This document shows positions 43,896 through 53,659 of a DNA stretch of 64,000 nt, piece after piece. The notes under the pieces were generated by a model that did not search any database, was not told the DNA's origin, and saw nothing but the letters and a program-made list of their open reading frames with translations. The position numbers and the translations under genes are program-made. Origin of the DNA: Flavobacterium circumlabens (GTDB lineage: Bacteria; Bacteroidota; Bacteroidia; Flavobacteriales; Flavobacteriaceae); contig NZ_SLWA01000007.1 in the NCBI RefSeq assembly GCF_004345565.1, positions 124,001 through 188,000 of the forward strand. The letters are read 5' to 3'. Position 1 is the first letter of the stretch. Each line of letters starts with the position of its first letter.

Positions 43896-46817
43896 TTATT
43901 GTTTCATAATAGATATCGCTTTACTGCTTTCATTGTTTTTAATCAAATAAATTCCGTTTGCCTGTTCAGAGATATTGATCACGGTTCCGGAACCTTGTTT
44001 TATTTTAGCTCCTGAGGCAGCATAAACGCTCCATTCTAATTCTTTTGACAAATAGAAAATTCCTTTTGACGGATTCGGATAGACCACAATCTTTTTTGAT
44101 TCTTCGGTTGGAATTTCAATACCAAGATTGCAATTATGAACCATATAGGTGATTTCTTTTTTATTATTTCCTGCCGTATTGGTCACGGTTAAGGAAACGG
44201 TTTTGTCACCTTCCGTACCATACACTACAGAATGAGGACCAATTCCTGTTGCGGTTGCAGGTTGTGCGCCTTCTCCAAAACTCCAGTTATACGTATCTAT
44301 TGTTCCGATCGAAACGGAGGTAAAACTAACAGGCGTATTTAAACATCCCATTGAAGAACTGACTTCAAAATCGGCTACCGGAGTGGTCGCATTTCCGGAT
44401 AACGAAAATTCAAGTTTATTAATGTTAATGTCAGCTTCATCAAAAAATAAAGTGATGGTGTGAACGCTCTGTGTTAAAGGGATATTGGGTATGTTTACAG
44501 TCTGCCAGTTCTGAAAACCGGTTGTATTGGGAATAGTAATCACTCCGGTTACATTTACACCATCGACTTCAAGATGTACTTTTCTGTTTTCGTACGGAGT
44601 TGAAATCCTTAATTTAATATCATAATTTCCGGTAGTATTTGCCTTCGCGGTATATTTAAGCCATTCGTTTTTGGCCACGTAGGCAATATTAAAACCTCCT
44701 TCACTACAGGCTTCCGTTCCTACACCATCACCGGTTCTGTATGGTGTATCTCCGCCGCCATTCGTATCCAGAAAGGCAGTTGGGCCCACATCATAATTTT
44801 CGGCTTCAATAGTACCCGGAATCTGGGCAATAGTTCCCAGATAAGGAGCATTTCCTAAAGTAGTTGCCGTATAAAAAGCCGTATACGTAATCGTTCCTGT
44901 TGCCGGTGCCTTAAAATTCTGGTTGACTGTTCCTCCCTGGCTCCAGTGATCAAAATCGTATCGTATATTTCCAACATATTGCGGAGTAGGGGCATTAAGG
45001 GTTTGCAAATTGGCATTGGCAACCACTTTTTTAGTAGCCGGTGCCACAATAGGTTTTTGATTGAATTCTAAATTCAATAAAACCGGAGAACTGGTTGTAG
45101 TAACATCGACAAGATTCGGGTAAACATCTACATAAGTGGAAGCTGTCAGGCCATTACTGTCCGTTACTTTAACCGTGAACCTGTACCAGACATTCGGTGT
45201 TTTTTCACCCTGGTTAGAGGCCAGAAATGTTCCTGATGAGACCCCTTGCGGACTTGCTCCGGGATGTGAATGTCCTGCACCGGGAATATCTTCATGAAAT
45301 AAATCCATACTCCATGAGAAAGCACTTGCCGGCAATACACCGTCTTCTATATCGGTTGCTGTGGCGGCATAATTGATAATATCATCCGCATTCCATTTTA
45401 AGGTTGGTAAAGGAGAAACCAGTGTTACTGTAGGCGCATTGCTGAATGGTGTAACAGTAAGCGTAGCCGGATTACTCGTTACATTACCTGCCGTATTGGT
45501 TACAACCACACGATAAGCTCCTGCATTTGCATTGGTAACATTGGGAATCGTATAACTTGAAGCTGTTGCACCCGGAATGTCGGCATTATTAAATTGCCAT
45601 TGATAGCTTAATCCAACACCACTTGCCGTTACATTAAAAGTAACAGGATACGTCTCCATTATCGTTTTGGATACCGGATGGTTGACTATAGTCGGAGCTG
45701 CAGTTTCAATATAATTCAGTCGGATTAAAGAGCCGTTGTTTCCATAAGCACAATAATAAATATAGCCGTCGTTTCCTAGCATCATACCTAGTGCCATCTG
45801 CTGTGGAGCACTGTAAAATTCTGTAGAAACCGGATCTGCAATATTCGGATCGAAAGAACGGATTGCATTTCTTACGAAATCTTTAATGATAAATTTCCCT
45901 TCCAGATTCGGATAACGCGGAGTGGTAGGATTGTACAAAAGACCATTGGTCAAAGCATTTCCGATACTTCCCGTTGCATAAGTAAAAATAGGATTGGTAA
46001 ATAAATTGGTTTCCGTTTGCTTTCCGTCACCTCCCTGAGGATGTCCCCAGGCATAATTGCGGATGGTCGGGTTGCTGATTTCGTTTATTTCTTCCCAGGA
46101 AGTTCCAACGTCCAGAACAAATAATTTATTGGCTTTTACGTTGGGAACAAGCCTCCACGGATTTCGGAATCCATACACCCAGATACTTTGTTTTTGTATC
46201 GAACCGCTTCCGAAGAAAGGATTGCCCGGAGCAGGAAGTCCGTTTTCGGTAAGACGTAATATTTTTCCTTTATAGGTATCCAAATCCTGGGAATTGGTAT
46301 TTTGCTGGCTGTCTCCAACGGTAACGTATAGGAATCCGTTAAAGAATTTTAGATCCCCGCCATTGTGAAATCCGCCGCCAATGGGTTCCAGTAACAGAAT
46401 TTCCTGTCTGGCTACCACCTGATTGGTATTGTCGATCTGAACACGTTCGATTCGGTGTCTGATGACCGCTCCGTCATTGATCGCGTAGAAGACATAGATG
46501 TAACCATTTGTAGCAAAATCGGGATGCAAGGTCAAACCAAGTAATCCTTGTTCGTTATCGGTAACGGTAGTTACAGTAAAGACAGTTGAGACGGCATTAT
46601 TCTGGAAAACTTTTACAATACCGGCTCTTTCGGCAATAAAAATTCGCCCGTCGGAAGATTGTTCTAATGAAAGCCCTTCTTTGATAACTGCCGTAGGGGC
46701 AAGGGTTTCGGTGAGGTACTGACAGTTGGCCTGCCAGGAGATAAATAAAAAGAAAAAATAGAGGAAAGAGGTCTTTAATCGTACATTTTCTAAGCTAAAA
46801 CATAATTTTTTTCTCAT
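43896..46817 (-). CDS. Secreted glucose/sorbosone dehydrogenase-like protein with Ig, CBM and PKD modules
   Basis: 973 residues: signal peptide (LYFFFLFISWQANCQ), a six-bladed soluble-glucose-dehydrogenase (GSDH) propeller (about 35-370) with GLLGLTLHPDFATNGYIYVFY, GGGFHNGGDLKF, VTVGD and VYGFRNPWRL, an Ig-like domain (about 375-455), a long linker domain with VTLVSP, a CBM6/35-type domain (PGTIEAENYDVGP, about 675-810), a PKD domain (about 815-895) and a T9SS domain (IVVYPNPSKG). PQQ-dependent members oxidise aldoses or use the fold to bind sugars. It has its own promoter and terminator. Confidence 0.88.
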   Translation of the reverse strand: MRKKLCFSLENVRLKTSFLYFFFLFISWQANCQYLTETLAPTAVIKEGLSLEQSSDGRIFIAERAGIVKVFQNNAVSTVFTVTTVTDNEQGLLGLTLHPDFATNGYIYVFYAINDGAVIRHRIERVQIDNTNQVVARQEILLLEPIGGGFHNGGDLKFFNGFLYVTVGDSQQNTNSQDLDTYKGKILRLTENGLPAPGNPFFGSGSIQKQSIWVYGFRNPWRLVPNVKANKLFVLDVGTSWEEINEISNPTIRNYAWGHPQGGDGKQTETNLFTNPIFTYATGSIGNALTNGLLYNPTTPRYPNLEGKFIIKDFVRNAIRSFDPNIADPVSTEFYSAPQQMALGMMLGNDGYIYYCAYGNNGSLIRLNYIETAAPTIVNHPVSKTIMETYPVTFNVTASGVGLSYQWQFNNADIPGATASSYTIPNVTNANAGAYRVVVTNTAGNVTSNPATLTVTPFSNAPTVTLVSPLPTLKWNADDIINYAATATDIEDGVLPASAFSWSMDLFHEDIPGAGHSHPGASPQGVSSGTFLASNQGEKTPNVWYRFTVKVTDSNGLTASTYVDVYPNLVDVTTTSSPVLLNLEFNQKPIVAPATKKVVANANLQTLNAPTPQYVGNIRYDFDHWSQGGTVNQNFKAPATGTITYTAFYTATTLGNAPYLGTIAQIPGTIEAENYDVGPTAFLDTNGGGDTPYRTGDGVGTEACSEGGFNIAYVAKNEWLKYTAKANTTGNYDIKLRISTPYENRKVHLEVDGVNVTGVITIPNTTGFQNWQTVNIPNIPLTQSVHTITLFFDEADININKLEFSLSGNATTPVADFEVSSSMGCLNTPVSFTSVSIGTIDTYNWSFGEGAQPATATGIGPHSVVYGTEGDKTVSLTVTNTAGNNKKEITYMVHNCNLGIEIPTEESKKIVVYPNPSKGIFYLSKELEWSVYAASGAKIKQGSGTVINISEQANGIYLIKNNESSKAISIMKQ

Positions 46818-46849
46818 AATTGTTTAGTAGGTTTAGTGATGTGGGTAGT

Positions 46850-46882
46850 CAAATTTAACATTTTTTTACGTACTAAACTCAA
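46850..46882 (-). promoter_or_regulatory. Promoter of the sugar dehydrogenase gene
   Basis: On the minus strand TTG (46882-46880), 22 nt, then TAAATTTG (46857-46850), 33 nt before the ATG. Confidence 0.6.
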
Positions 46883-46904
46883 TTTTGTTATGAGATTTTT
46901 TTAG

Positions 46905-47262
46905 GAGTTATGAGTTATGAGTTATGGGTTATGAGTTATGAGTTATGGGTTATGAGTTATGAGTTATGAGTTATGAGTTATTAGTTATGAGTTATTAGTT
47001 ATGAGTTATGGGTTAGGAGTTATGAGTTATGGGTTATGAGTTATGAGTTGTGGGTTATGAGATGCAAGAAGCAAGAAGCAAGAAGCAAGAAGCAAGAAGC
47101 AAGAAGCAAGATGCAAGAAGCAAGAAGTGAAAACTGAAAAATCCAACTGAACACTGTGACTGAATACTGCGACTGAATACTGTGACTGAATACTGCGACT
47201 GAGACTGAAAACTGAGACTGAACACTGCGACTAACAACTCATAACTCATAACTCATAACTCA
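46905..47262. repeat. Heptamer tandem repeat block
   Basis: About 20 copies of GAGTTAT (variants GGGTTAT, TAGTTAT) to about 47060, then about nine GCAAGAA units (47063-47127), then ACTGYGACTGAAT units (to about 47230), then CATAACT units (47237-47262) that are the reverse complement of the first block. No gene is present; apparent frames are made of the repeats. Confidence 0.92.
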
Positions 47263-47265
47263 TAA

Positions 47266-47991
47266 CTATTTAATCCATTTATCCACGATAGCCTTAAAGG
47301 TTTCCTTATACTGTTCTCCAACCGTTATTTCTGTCTTGTCAATAAAGATGGAGTTTTTGCTGATGGCACTTATTTTATCGAGGGAGGCAATATAGGAACG
47401 ATGTATTCTCATGAATTTTGAAGAAGGTAATTTCTCTTCTAATGCTTTTAAGGAAATCAAAGACAGTAACGCTTTTTGTGGCGCTTCCAAATGTACTTTT
47501 ACATAATCTTTTAGGCTTTCAAAATATAAAACATCCTTCAGGCTAACCCTGATCCATTGGTATTCTACTTTTAAGAAAATGAACTCATCGTCAATAACAT
47601 TCGGCAGATGGGAAGTTTCTTCGCATAATTCCAAAACCTTGTTGGCTGCCCTTAAAAATTCTTCATAGCTAAAAGGTTTTAAAAGGTAATCAACAGCATT
47701 CACTCTGTACCCTTCGATCGCATAATGATTGTAAGCGGTTGTAAAAACAATTTTAGGCAACGGGCCCGGTTGTTCCTGCAAAAGTCTGGCGAGTTCCATT
47801 CCCGTTAAGTTGGGCATGTTGATGTCCAGAAAAACCACATCAGGCTGTTTCTCCCGAATGAGGCTCATGGCTTCGACGGCATTGTCACAGCTGCAGGTTA
47901 ATTCCAGAAATGGGGTTTGCTTAATAAAAGTTTCCACCAGTCTTAAGGCCAATGGCTCATCATCTACTGCTATACATTTCAATACGATCAT
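47266..47991 (-). CDS. LytTR-family response regulator
   Basis: 241 residues. Receiver domain with acidic pair DDEP, phospho-acceptor Asp in VVFLDINMPNLTG (about 55), T in FTTAYNHYAIEGY and K in LLKPFSYEEF, then a LytTR DNA-binding domain (about 135-240; YFESLKDYVKVHL, FMRIHRSYIASLDKI). Its ATG overlaps the kinase stop by 4 nt, so the pair is translationally coupled. Such pairs often control nearby transport genes; the RND operon starts 265 nt from the kinase start, divergently. Confidence 0.95.
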   Translation of the reverse strand: MIVLKCIAVDDEPLALRLVETFIKQTPFLELTCSCDNAVEAMSLIREKQPDVVFLDINMPNLTGMELARLLQEQPGPLPKIVFTTAYNHYAIEGYRVNAVDYLLKPFSYEEFLRAANKVLELCEETSHLPNVIDDEFIFLKVEYQWIRVSLKDVLYFESLKDYVKVHLEAPQKALLSLISLKALEEKLPSSKFMRIHRSYIASLDKISAISKNSIFIDKTEITVGEQYKETFKAIVDKWIK

Positions 47992-49037
47992 TTTTCTAAA
48001 GTTATTTTCAGGTTTACTTCATATTTACCGTCCTGGTTCACACCACAATCCATCGAGTATTGGTTCGGATAAATAAGCTGTAATCTGCGTTTTGTATTCG
48101 TTAAACCAATTCCTCCCGGATCAGAGTTTGCTGTTTTTTCGAAAAAAGTATTCACTACTTCAAATTCAAGATCGGTTTCTTTTTGCTTCAAGGTAATGAT
48201 AATTTCGCTTTTATCTGTTGCATGTACCCCATGTTTAAACGCATTTTCAACCAATGGCAGTAAAAGCATGGGAACGATCGGATAATCAATAAGTTGTTCC
48301 GGAATAGCAGTGGTAATCGTTAATTTGCTATTGGCACGAAGTCGCATTAACGCGATAAAATCTTTCAGGAATTCGACTTCTTTGAATAAGCTAGTCCTTT
48401 CTCCTTCCGTGCTGTACAGGAGGTAACGCATCATGCGGCTCAGCGTATGAAGCGCATTACGCGAATCCTCAATATTACTGTACGTTAACGAATAAATACT
48501 ATTCAGGGAATTGAAGAAAAAATGTGGATTAATCTGTGCTTTCAGCATCGCCAGTTCAGCCATCGTTTTGTCCTGCTCCAGCTTTTGTTTGTGCTGCGCT
48601 GCTTTCTGCCAATACTGTAACATTGCCCAACTGGTACTGATTCCTAAAACTAACAGGGTGAAGGTGAAGACCCAATTGTCAAAATAATCACTTCGATATT
48701 TTTTGAATCCCAAAAGGGCAGCAATTTTATTGTGAAGATCGGTTTGTGACGTATAAAAATAAGCGATAAGCTGCATGGCAAAAATGACTAAAAAAGCCCA
48801 GATGAGATAAGTTGCCATATTGCCTTTAATAATAGTTTTGGGAACAATTATTTTAGCATTCGAATAAAAAATAACAATCATAAAGAAAAGTACGATTGCC
48901 TGCCACAGCCAAAAGAAGGTCGGCATTGTAATATTCCAGCTTAAAGGCGTGTAAAACAGCATGATAAACCCAAGTAAAAACCAGCTGAGAATATGTATTC
49001 CGGGAAATAAATAGGGTCTAAAGAAGTTTGTTTTCAT
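47988..49037 (-). CDS. LytS-like sensor histidine kinase
   Basis: 349 residues with four predicted membrane spans in the first ~145 residues (ILSWFLLGFIMLFYTPL, FWLWQAIVLFFMIVIFY, YLIWAFLVIFAMQLIAYFY, NWVFTFTLLVLGISTSWAML). The kinase core of the His_kinase family follows: MLKAQINPHFFFNSLNSIYSL with the phospho-His, then VPMLLLPLVENAFKHGV (N box) and GGIGLTNTKRRL. It lacks a large outer domain, so it probably senses something in the membrane. Confidence 0.94.
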   Translation of the reverse strand: MKTNFFRPYLFPGIHILSWFLLGFIMLFYTPLSWNITMPTFFWLWQAIVLFFMIVIFYSNAKIIVPKTIIKGNMATYLIWAFLVIFAMQLIAYFYTSQTDLHNKIAALLGFKKYRSDYFDNWVFTFTLLVLGISTSWAMLQYWQKAAQHKQKLEQDKTMAELAMLKAQINPHFFFNSLNSIYSLTYSNIEDSRNALHTLSRMMRYLLYSTEGERTSLFKEVEFLKDFIALMRLRANSKLTITTAIPEQLIDYPIVPMLLLPLVENAFKHGVHATDKSEIIITLKQKETDLEFEVVNTFFEKTANSDPGGIGLTNTKRRLQLIYPNQYSMDCGVNQDGKYEVNLKITLEK

Positions 49038-49301
49038 TTTAATTGATTATTTTTAAGACAATATTACATTTTATATCAATGCTATTTTTAACCAATCGCT
49101 CAATACAGAATCAGAATCCTTAAAAACCATTTTAGAGCCGATGAGACAGAATTTAAACACTTGTTTAGTTTTTAATAATTTCCATCGGGTGTTATGTTGT
49201 GTCTATCGATAGTTTATTGCTCTCCGTCTATTGGTCCTTTTTTGCATGCTATATTTTAGTTCTTTTGTTCTGTATAATCGATAATTTACCTATTATTTCC
49301 A

Positions 49302-50465
49302 ATGAATAAGCAATCCTTTTTAAGCATTCTCGCAGTATCCGTTTTTATCGCATCATGTGGTAATAAAGATGATAAGTCAGCTCAGGCCGGAGGTGCACAG
49401 CCCGTTAAAGAATATAAAACACTCGTTTTGGAGTCAAAATCAGCCACTTTAAATACAGATTATCCTGCAAGTATTCAGGGGCAGGAAAATATAGAAATCC
49501 GTCCAAGAGTGGAAGGTTATATTGAAAAAATATATGTTGATGAAGGTGCCGTTGTAAAAACCGGGCAAGCCTTGTTTAAAATCAGTGCTCCGGAGTACGA
49601 ACAACAAGTCCGTACAGCAGCAGCAAGTATAAAAAGCGCCCAGGCAGCGGTAAGTACAGCAAAATTAGCGGTACAAAAAGTAAAACCATTAGTAGAAAAA
49701 GGAATTATCAGCAAATACGAATTAGAATCTGCTCAGTTCAACTACGAATCCGCCATGGCAACACTGGCTCAGGCCAATGCAAGTCTGGTCAATGCCAAAA
49801 CCAATCTGGGGTATACCACAGTGACAAGTCCGGTAAACGGAGTAGTCGGTTCCATTCCATTTCGTTTGGGAAGTTTAGTCGGTTCTGCTACAGCGGAGCC
49901 TTTAACGACGGTTTCCAGTATCGGGAATGTGTATGCCTATTTTGCGATGAATGAAAAATTACTTCTAAATTTTACCGATACCGATTCGGGAGTCTCCTTA
50001 GCGCAGAAAATCAAAAAATTACCGGAAGTTTCCTTAGTGCTTTCAGACGGTTCAGCCTATGACCAAAAAGGACGTATCGAAACCATAAACGGATTAATCA
50101 ATACAGAAACAGGTTCGGTAAACATCAGGGCCCGTTTCCCAAATCCACAGGGAATTATCAGAAGCGGAAGCAGTGTAACCGTACGAATTCCGAAAGCCAT
50201 AAACGAGGGATTATTAATTCCGCAGAGTGCCACTTTTGAACTTCAGGATAAACTTTTTGCAGTCGTGGTTGGAAAAGACGGAAAAACTAAAAATACCAAT
50301 ATTACAGTGTTAGACAACAGTGCTGCCGGAAATTATTATGTTGTTACGATCGGATTAAAGCCCGGCGATCAGATTGTTTTAGAAGGAGTTGCCTCCCTTA
50401 AAGACGGATCTCAGATTAAAACACATAATGTAAGTGCAGAAACAGTTTACGCTGACTTAAAATAA
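49302..50465 (+). CDS. RND efflux periplasmic adaptor (membrane fusion lipoprotein)
   Basis: 387 residues. Lipoprotein signal with lipobox IASC (Cys19), then ENIEIRPRVEGYIEKIYVDEGAVVKTGQALFKI (first lipoyl half), a helical hairpin (about 110-165), the second lipoyl half TTVTSPVNGVVGSIPFRLGSLV and beta-barrel/proximal domains. It links the inner-membrane pump to the outer-membrane channel. The pump gene begins 9 nt later. Confidence 0.96.
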   Translation: MNKQSFLSILAVSVFIASCGNKDDKSAQAGGAQPVKEYKTLVLESKSATLNTDYPASIQGQENIEIRPRVEGYIEKIYVDEGAVVKTGQALFKISAPEYEQQVRTAAASIKSAQAAVSTAKLAVQKVKPLVEKGIISKYELESAQFNYESAMATLAQANASLVNAKTNLGYTTVTSPVNGVVGSIPFRLGSLVGSATAEPLTTVSSIGNVYAYFAMNEKLLLNFTDTDSGVSLAQKIKKLPEVSLVLSDGSAYDQKGRIETINGLINTETGSVNIRARFPNPQGIIRSGSSVTVRIPKAINEGLLIPQSATFELQDKLFAVVVGKDGKTKNTNITVLDNSAAGNYYVVTIGLKPGDQIVLEGVASLKDGSQIKTHNVSAETVYADLK

Positions 50466-50474
50466 GAAAATAAA

Positions 50475-53400
50475 ATGTTTAAAATATTCATACAAAGACC
50501 TGTACTTTCGACAGTAATATCGGTTATTATTGTCATTCTGGGTGTTTTAGGGCTTATCGAGCTCCCTATTTCCCAATATCCGGATATCGCGCCGCCCACA
50601 GTAAACGTTTCTGCGAGTTATACAGGTGCCAATGCAGATGTAGTCCTTAAAAGTATTGTGATTCCGCTGGAAGAACAAATCAACGGTGTAGAAAACATGA
50701 CCTACATGACTTCTTCTGCGACCAATGACGGAAATGCTTCTATAAAAATCTTTTTTAAAGTAGGAACAAATCCCGATCTGGCAGCGGTAAACGTTCAGAA
50801 CAGGGTTTCCAGAGCTACCAGTTTATTGCCTGTAGAGGTAACTCAGGCGGGTGTTACGGTAACAAAGAGCCAGAGTAGTAACTTGTTGATTTTCTCTTTA
50901 TACAGTGACAATAAAGCCTACGATCAGACTTTCCTTCAAAATTACGCGAAGATCAACCTGGTACCGCAAATCCAGCGTGTGGTCGGGGTAGGAGACGTAA
51001 CCGTTTTTGGGGCAAAAGATTACTCCATGAGAATCTGGCTGAAACCGGATGTCATGCAGCAATACAAACTGATTCCGAGTGATATTTCGGCTGCTCTGGC
51101 AGAACAGAATATCGAAGCTGCACCGGGTAAATTTGGTGAGAACGGGAATCAGGCTTTTCAATACGTAATCAAATACAAAGGACGTCTGACCAGTGCCACG
51201 GAATTTGGGGACATCATCATCAAATCGGTTGGAAACGGACAAATGCTGCGCCTGAAAGATGTGGCTAAAGTAGAATTGGGGTCGCTAAGTTATACGTCGA
51301 CGATTAAAACAAACGGTGTAGAATCGGCAGCGATGGCGATTAGCCAGACTCCGGGATCTAATGCGCGTGACGTAATCATCAACTCTAAAAAACTGATCGA
51401 AGAAGCGGCAAAAAACTTTCCAAAAGGAGTGAAATATACGATTCTGGTAGATGTTAACGAAAATCTGGATGCTTCTATCGAAAAGGTAATTCATACTTTG
51501 ATCGAAGCTTTTATCCTGGTTTTTATCGTCGTATTTATTTTCCTTCAGGATTTCAGATCCACGCTGATTCCGGCAATTGCCGTTCCGGTAGCGATTGTGG
51601 GTACGTTCTTCTTCCTGAATTTATTCGGATTTACGATAAACTTATTAACGCTTTTTGCGATGGTACTGGCGATTGGTATTGTGGTCGATGATGCGATTGT
51701 CGTCGTCGAGGCGGTGCATGCCAAACTCGATCACGGTTATAAATCGTCTAAAAAAGCAACGATTGACGCGATGAGCGAAATTTCCGGAGCGATTATTTCG
51801 ATCACACTCGTAATGGCGGCGGTATTTATTCCGGTGACCTTTATCAATGGATCTACCGGGGTTTTCTACAAACAATTTGGTATTACATTAGCCGTAGCAA
51901 TTATCCTTTCGGCGATCAATGCCCTGACTTTAAGTCCGGCCTTGTGTGCTTTACTTTTAAAACCACACGCTGACGATCACAAACATAAAAGTTTTATTCA
52001 AAGATTTTACACCTCCTTCAACGTTGCCTTTGACAATGTAACGGAACGCTACAAACGTTCGGTAAGTTTCCTTTCGGTAAAAAAATGGATTGTATTAGCG
52101 GCGATTCTTATTGCCGGTGCAGCCTTATTTTACATGATGAAAACGACCCCGTCCGCTTTCGTGCCAGCAGAAGATCAGGGAACTGTTTTTGCGAACATCA
52201 GTTTACCGCCATCGGCTTCTATGGAACGTTCCGACGTTATCGCCAAGAAAGTAGACAGTATTGCGAAAACCATTCCGGGAGTGAAGAACACCCTTCGTAT
52301 TGTGGGACAAAACTTTACCGCAGGAGCGGGTAGTGCCTACAGTATGGTTATCGTAAAACTGGAAACCTGGGACAAACGTGAGTTAAGTGTGAATGACGTA
52401 ATTGGTCAGCTTTTTGCCAAAACAAGCGGTATTCGCGAAGCCAATATCTTCTTCATTTCCCCGCCAACGATTCAGGGATTTGGACAAAGTGGTGGATTCG
52501 AATTCCAATTGCAGGACAAAGGAGGGCATTCGACAGCAGAATTTTTTAAAGTAAATACGGACTTTTTGGAAAAGTTGTCCAAACGTCCTGAAATACAATA
52601 TGCAACAACACCCTTTAATCCCGGCTTTCCACAATATATGATGGAAATTAATCTGGCTAAGGCAAAAGATGCAGGAGTTTCCATCAATTCCATTCTGTCA
52701 ACGATGCAGGGCTATTACGGCGGATTGTATGCTTCGAATTTTAATAAATTCGGAAAACAATACCGTGTAATGATCCAGGCTTCGCCGGAATTCCGTACCA
52801 ATACAGAAGGACTGAATAAGATTTTTGTCCGAAACAGTTCCGGAACCATGGCACCGATAACAGAATTTGTAAAAATGACAAGGGTTTTCGGACCGGAATC
52901 CATTTCAAGGTTTAACTTATTTACGTCGATTGCGATTACGGGAGCGCCAAATCCGGGATTCAGTTCAGGAGACGCGATTAAAGCGATTCAGGAAGTGGCG
53001 GCCGAAAATCTTCCGGCAGGTTATGGCTATGAATTCTCCGGACTGACTCGTGAAGAATTGGCTTCAGGAAGTGAAACGATTTTCATTTTTATCCTGTGTC
53101 TGGTGTTTGTGTATTTCCTGTTAAGTGCCCAATACGAAAGTTATATTTTGCCGTTTGCGGTATTATTTTCCATTCCTTTTGGATTGGCCGGTGCTTATTT
53201 GTTCTCGATCATATTCAAGTTAAACAGTAATATTTACCTGCAGATTTCCTTAATCATGCTGATCGGATTGCTGGCCAAGAACGGAATTTTGATTGTGGAA
53301 TTTGCCTTAGAACGAAGAAGAAAAGGATTGCCGATCGTTCAGGCCGCTGTTGAAGGAGCCGTAGCCCGTCTGCGACCAATTCTAATGACCTCTTTTGCCT

Positions 53401-53639
53401 TTATTTTAGGACTTGTTCCTTTAATGTTTGCTTCGGGAGCCGGTGCCGTCGGTAATAAATCGATCGGAACAGGAGCTGTTGGGGGGATGTTAATCGGAAC
53501 CATCTTAGGAGTATTCGTTATTCCGGTCTTGTTTATCGTTTTCCAGACTTTACAGGAAAAAGTGAGTGGTCCGGCCAAAGACGGTTATGACGAAGACGAT
53601 GATGAGGAAGTACCACTATTAGACGCTCACAAGGAGTAA
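50475..53639 (+). CDS. RND multidrug efflux pump, HAE-1 family
   Basis: 1054 residues, the normal length. It starts MFKIFIQRPVLSTVISVIIVILGVLGL and ISQYPDIAPPTVNVSASYTGA, and has GIVVDDAIVVVEAV with the proton-relay Asp pair in TM4, a second repeat and TM10-12 (LLAKNGILIVEFA). AcrB/MexB-like pumps export drugs, detergents or bile-like compounds using the proton gradient. It forms an operon with the adaptor upstream and the channel 20 nt downstream. It ends in an acidic tail (DEDDDEEVP). Confidence 0.97.
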   Translation: MFKIFIQRPVLSTVISVIIVILGVLGLIELPISQYPDIAPPTVNVSASYTGANADVVLKSIVIPLEEQINGVENMTYMTSSATNDGNASIKIFFKVGTNPDLAAVNVQNRVSRATSLLPVEVTQAGVTVTKSQSSNLLIFSLYSDNKAYDQTFLQNYAKINLVPQIQRVVGVGDVTVFGAKDYSMRIWLKPDVMQQYKLIPSDISAALAEQNIEAAPGKFGENGNQAFQYVIKYKGRLTSATEFGDIIIKSVGNGQMLRLKDVAKVELGSLSYTSTIKTNGVESAAMAISQTPGSNARDVIINSKKLIEEAAKNFPKGVKYTILVDVNENLDASIEKVIHTLIEAFILVFIVVFIFLQDFRSTLIPAIAVPVAIVGTFFFLNLFGFTINLLTLFAMVLAIGIVVDDAIVVVEAVHAKLDHGYKSSKKATIDAMSEISGAIISITLVMAAVFIPVTFINGSTGVFYKQFGITLAVAIILSAINALTLSPALCALLLKPHADDHKHKSFIQRFYTSFNVAFDNVTERYKRSVSFLSVKKWIVLAAILIAGAALFYMMKTTPSAFVPAEDQGTVFANISLPPSASMERSDVIAKKVDSIAKTIPGVKNTLRIVGQNFTAGAGSAYSMVIVKLETWDKRELSVNDVIGQLFAKTSGIREANIFFISPPTIQGFGQSGGFEFQLQDKGGHSTAEFFKVNTDFLEKLSKRPEIQYATTPFNPGFPQYMMEINLAKAKDAGVSINSILSTMQGYYGGLYASNFNKFGKQYRVMIQASPEFRTNTEGLNKIFVRNSSGTMAPITEFVKMTRVFGPESISRFNLFTSIAITGAPNPGFSSGDAIKAIQEVAAENLPAGYGYEFSGLTREELASGSETIFIFILCLVFVYFLLSAQYESYILPFAVLFSIPFGLAGAYLFSIIFKLNSNIYLQISLIMLIGLLAKNGILIVEFALERRRKGLPIVQAAVEGAVARLRPILMTSFAFILGLVPLMFASGAGAVGNKSIGTGAVGGMLIGTILGVFVIPVLFIVFQTLQEKVSGPAKDGYDEDDDEEVPLLDAHKE

Positions 53640-53659
53640 TAATTAAATTAAGAAAAAAG

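Noticed and set aside
47055..47249. Open frame reading repeated LLASCF units
   Set aside because: It is only the translation of GCAAGAA heptamer repeats and has no promoter or family likeness.
46905..47262. CRISPR-like regular repetition
   Set aside because: Units of 7 bp without unique spacers are simple tandem repeats, not a CRISPR array, and no cas genes are present.
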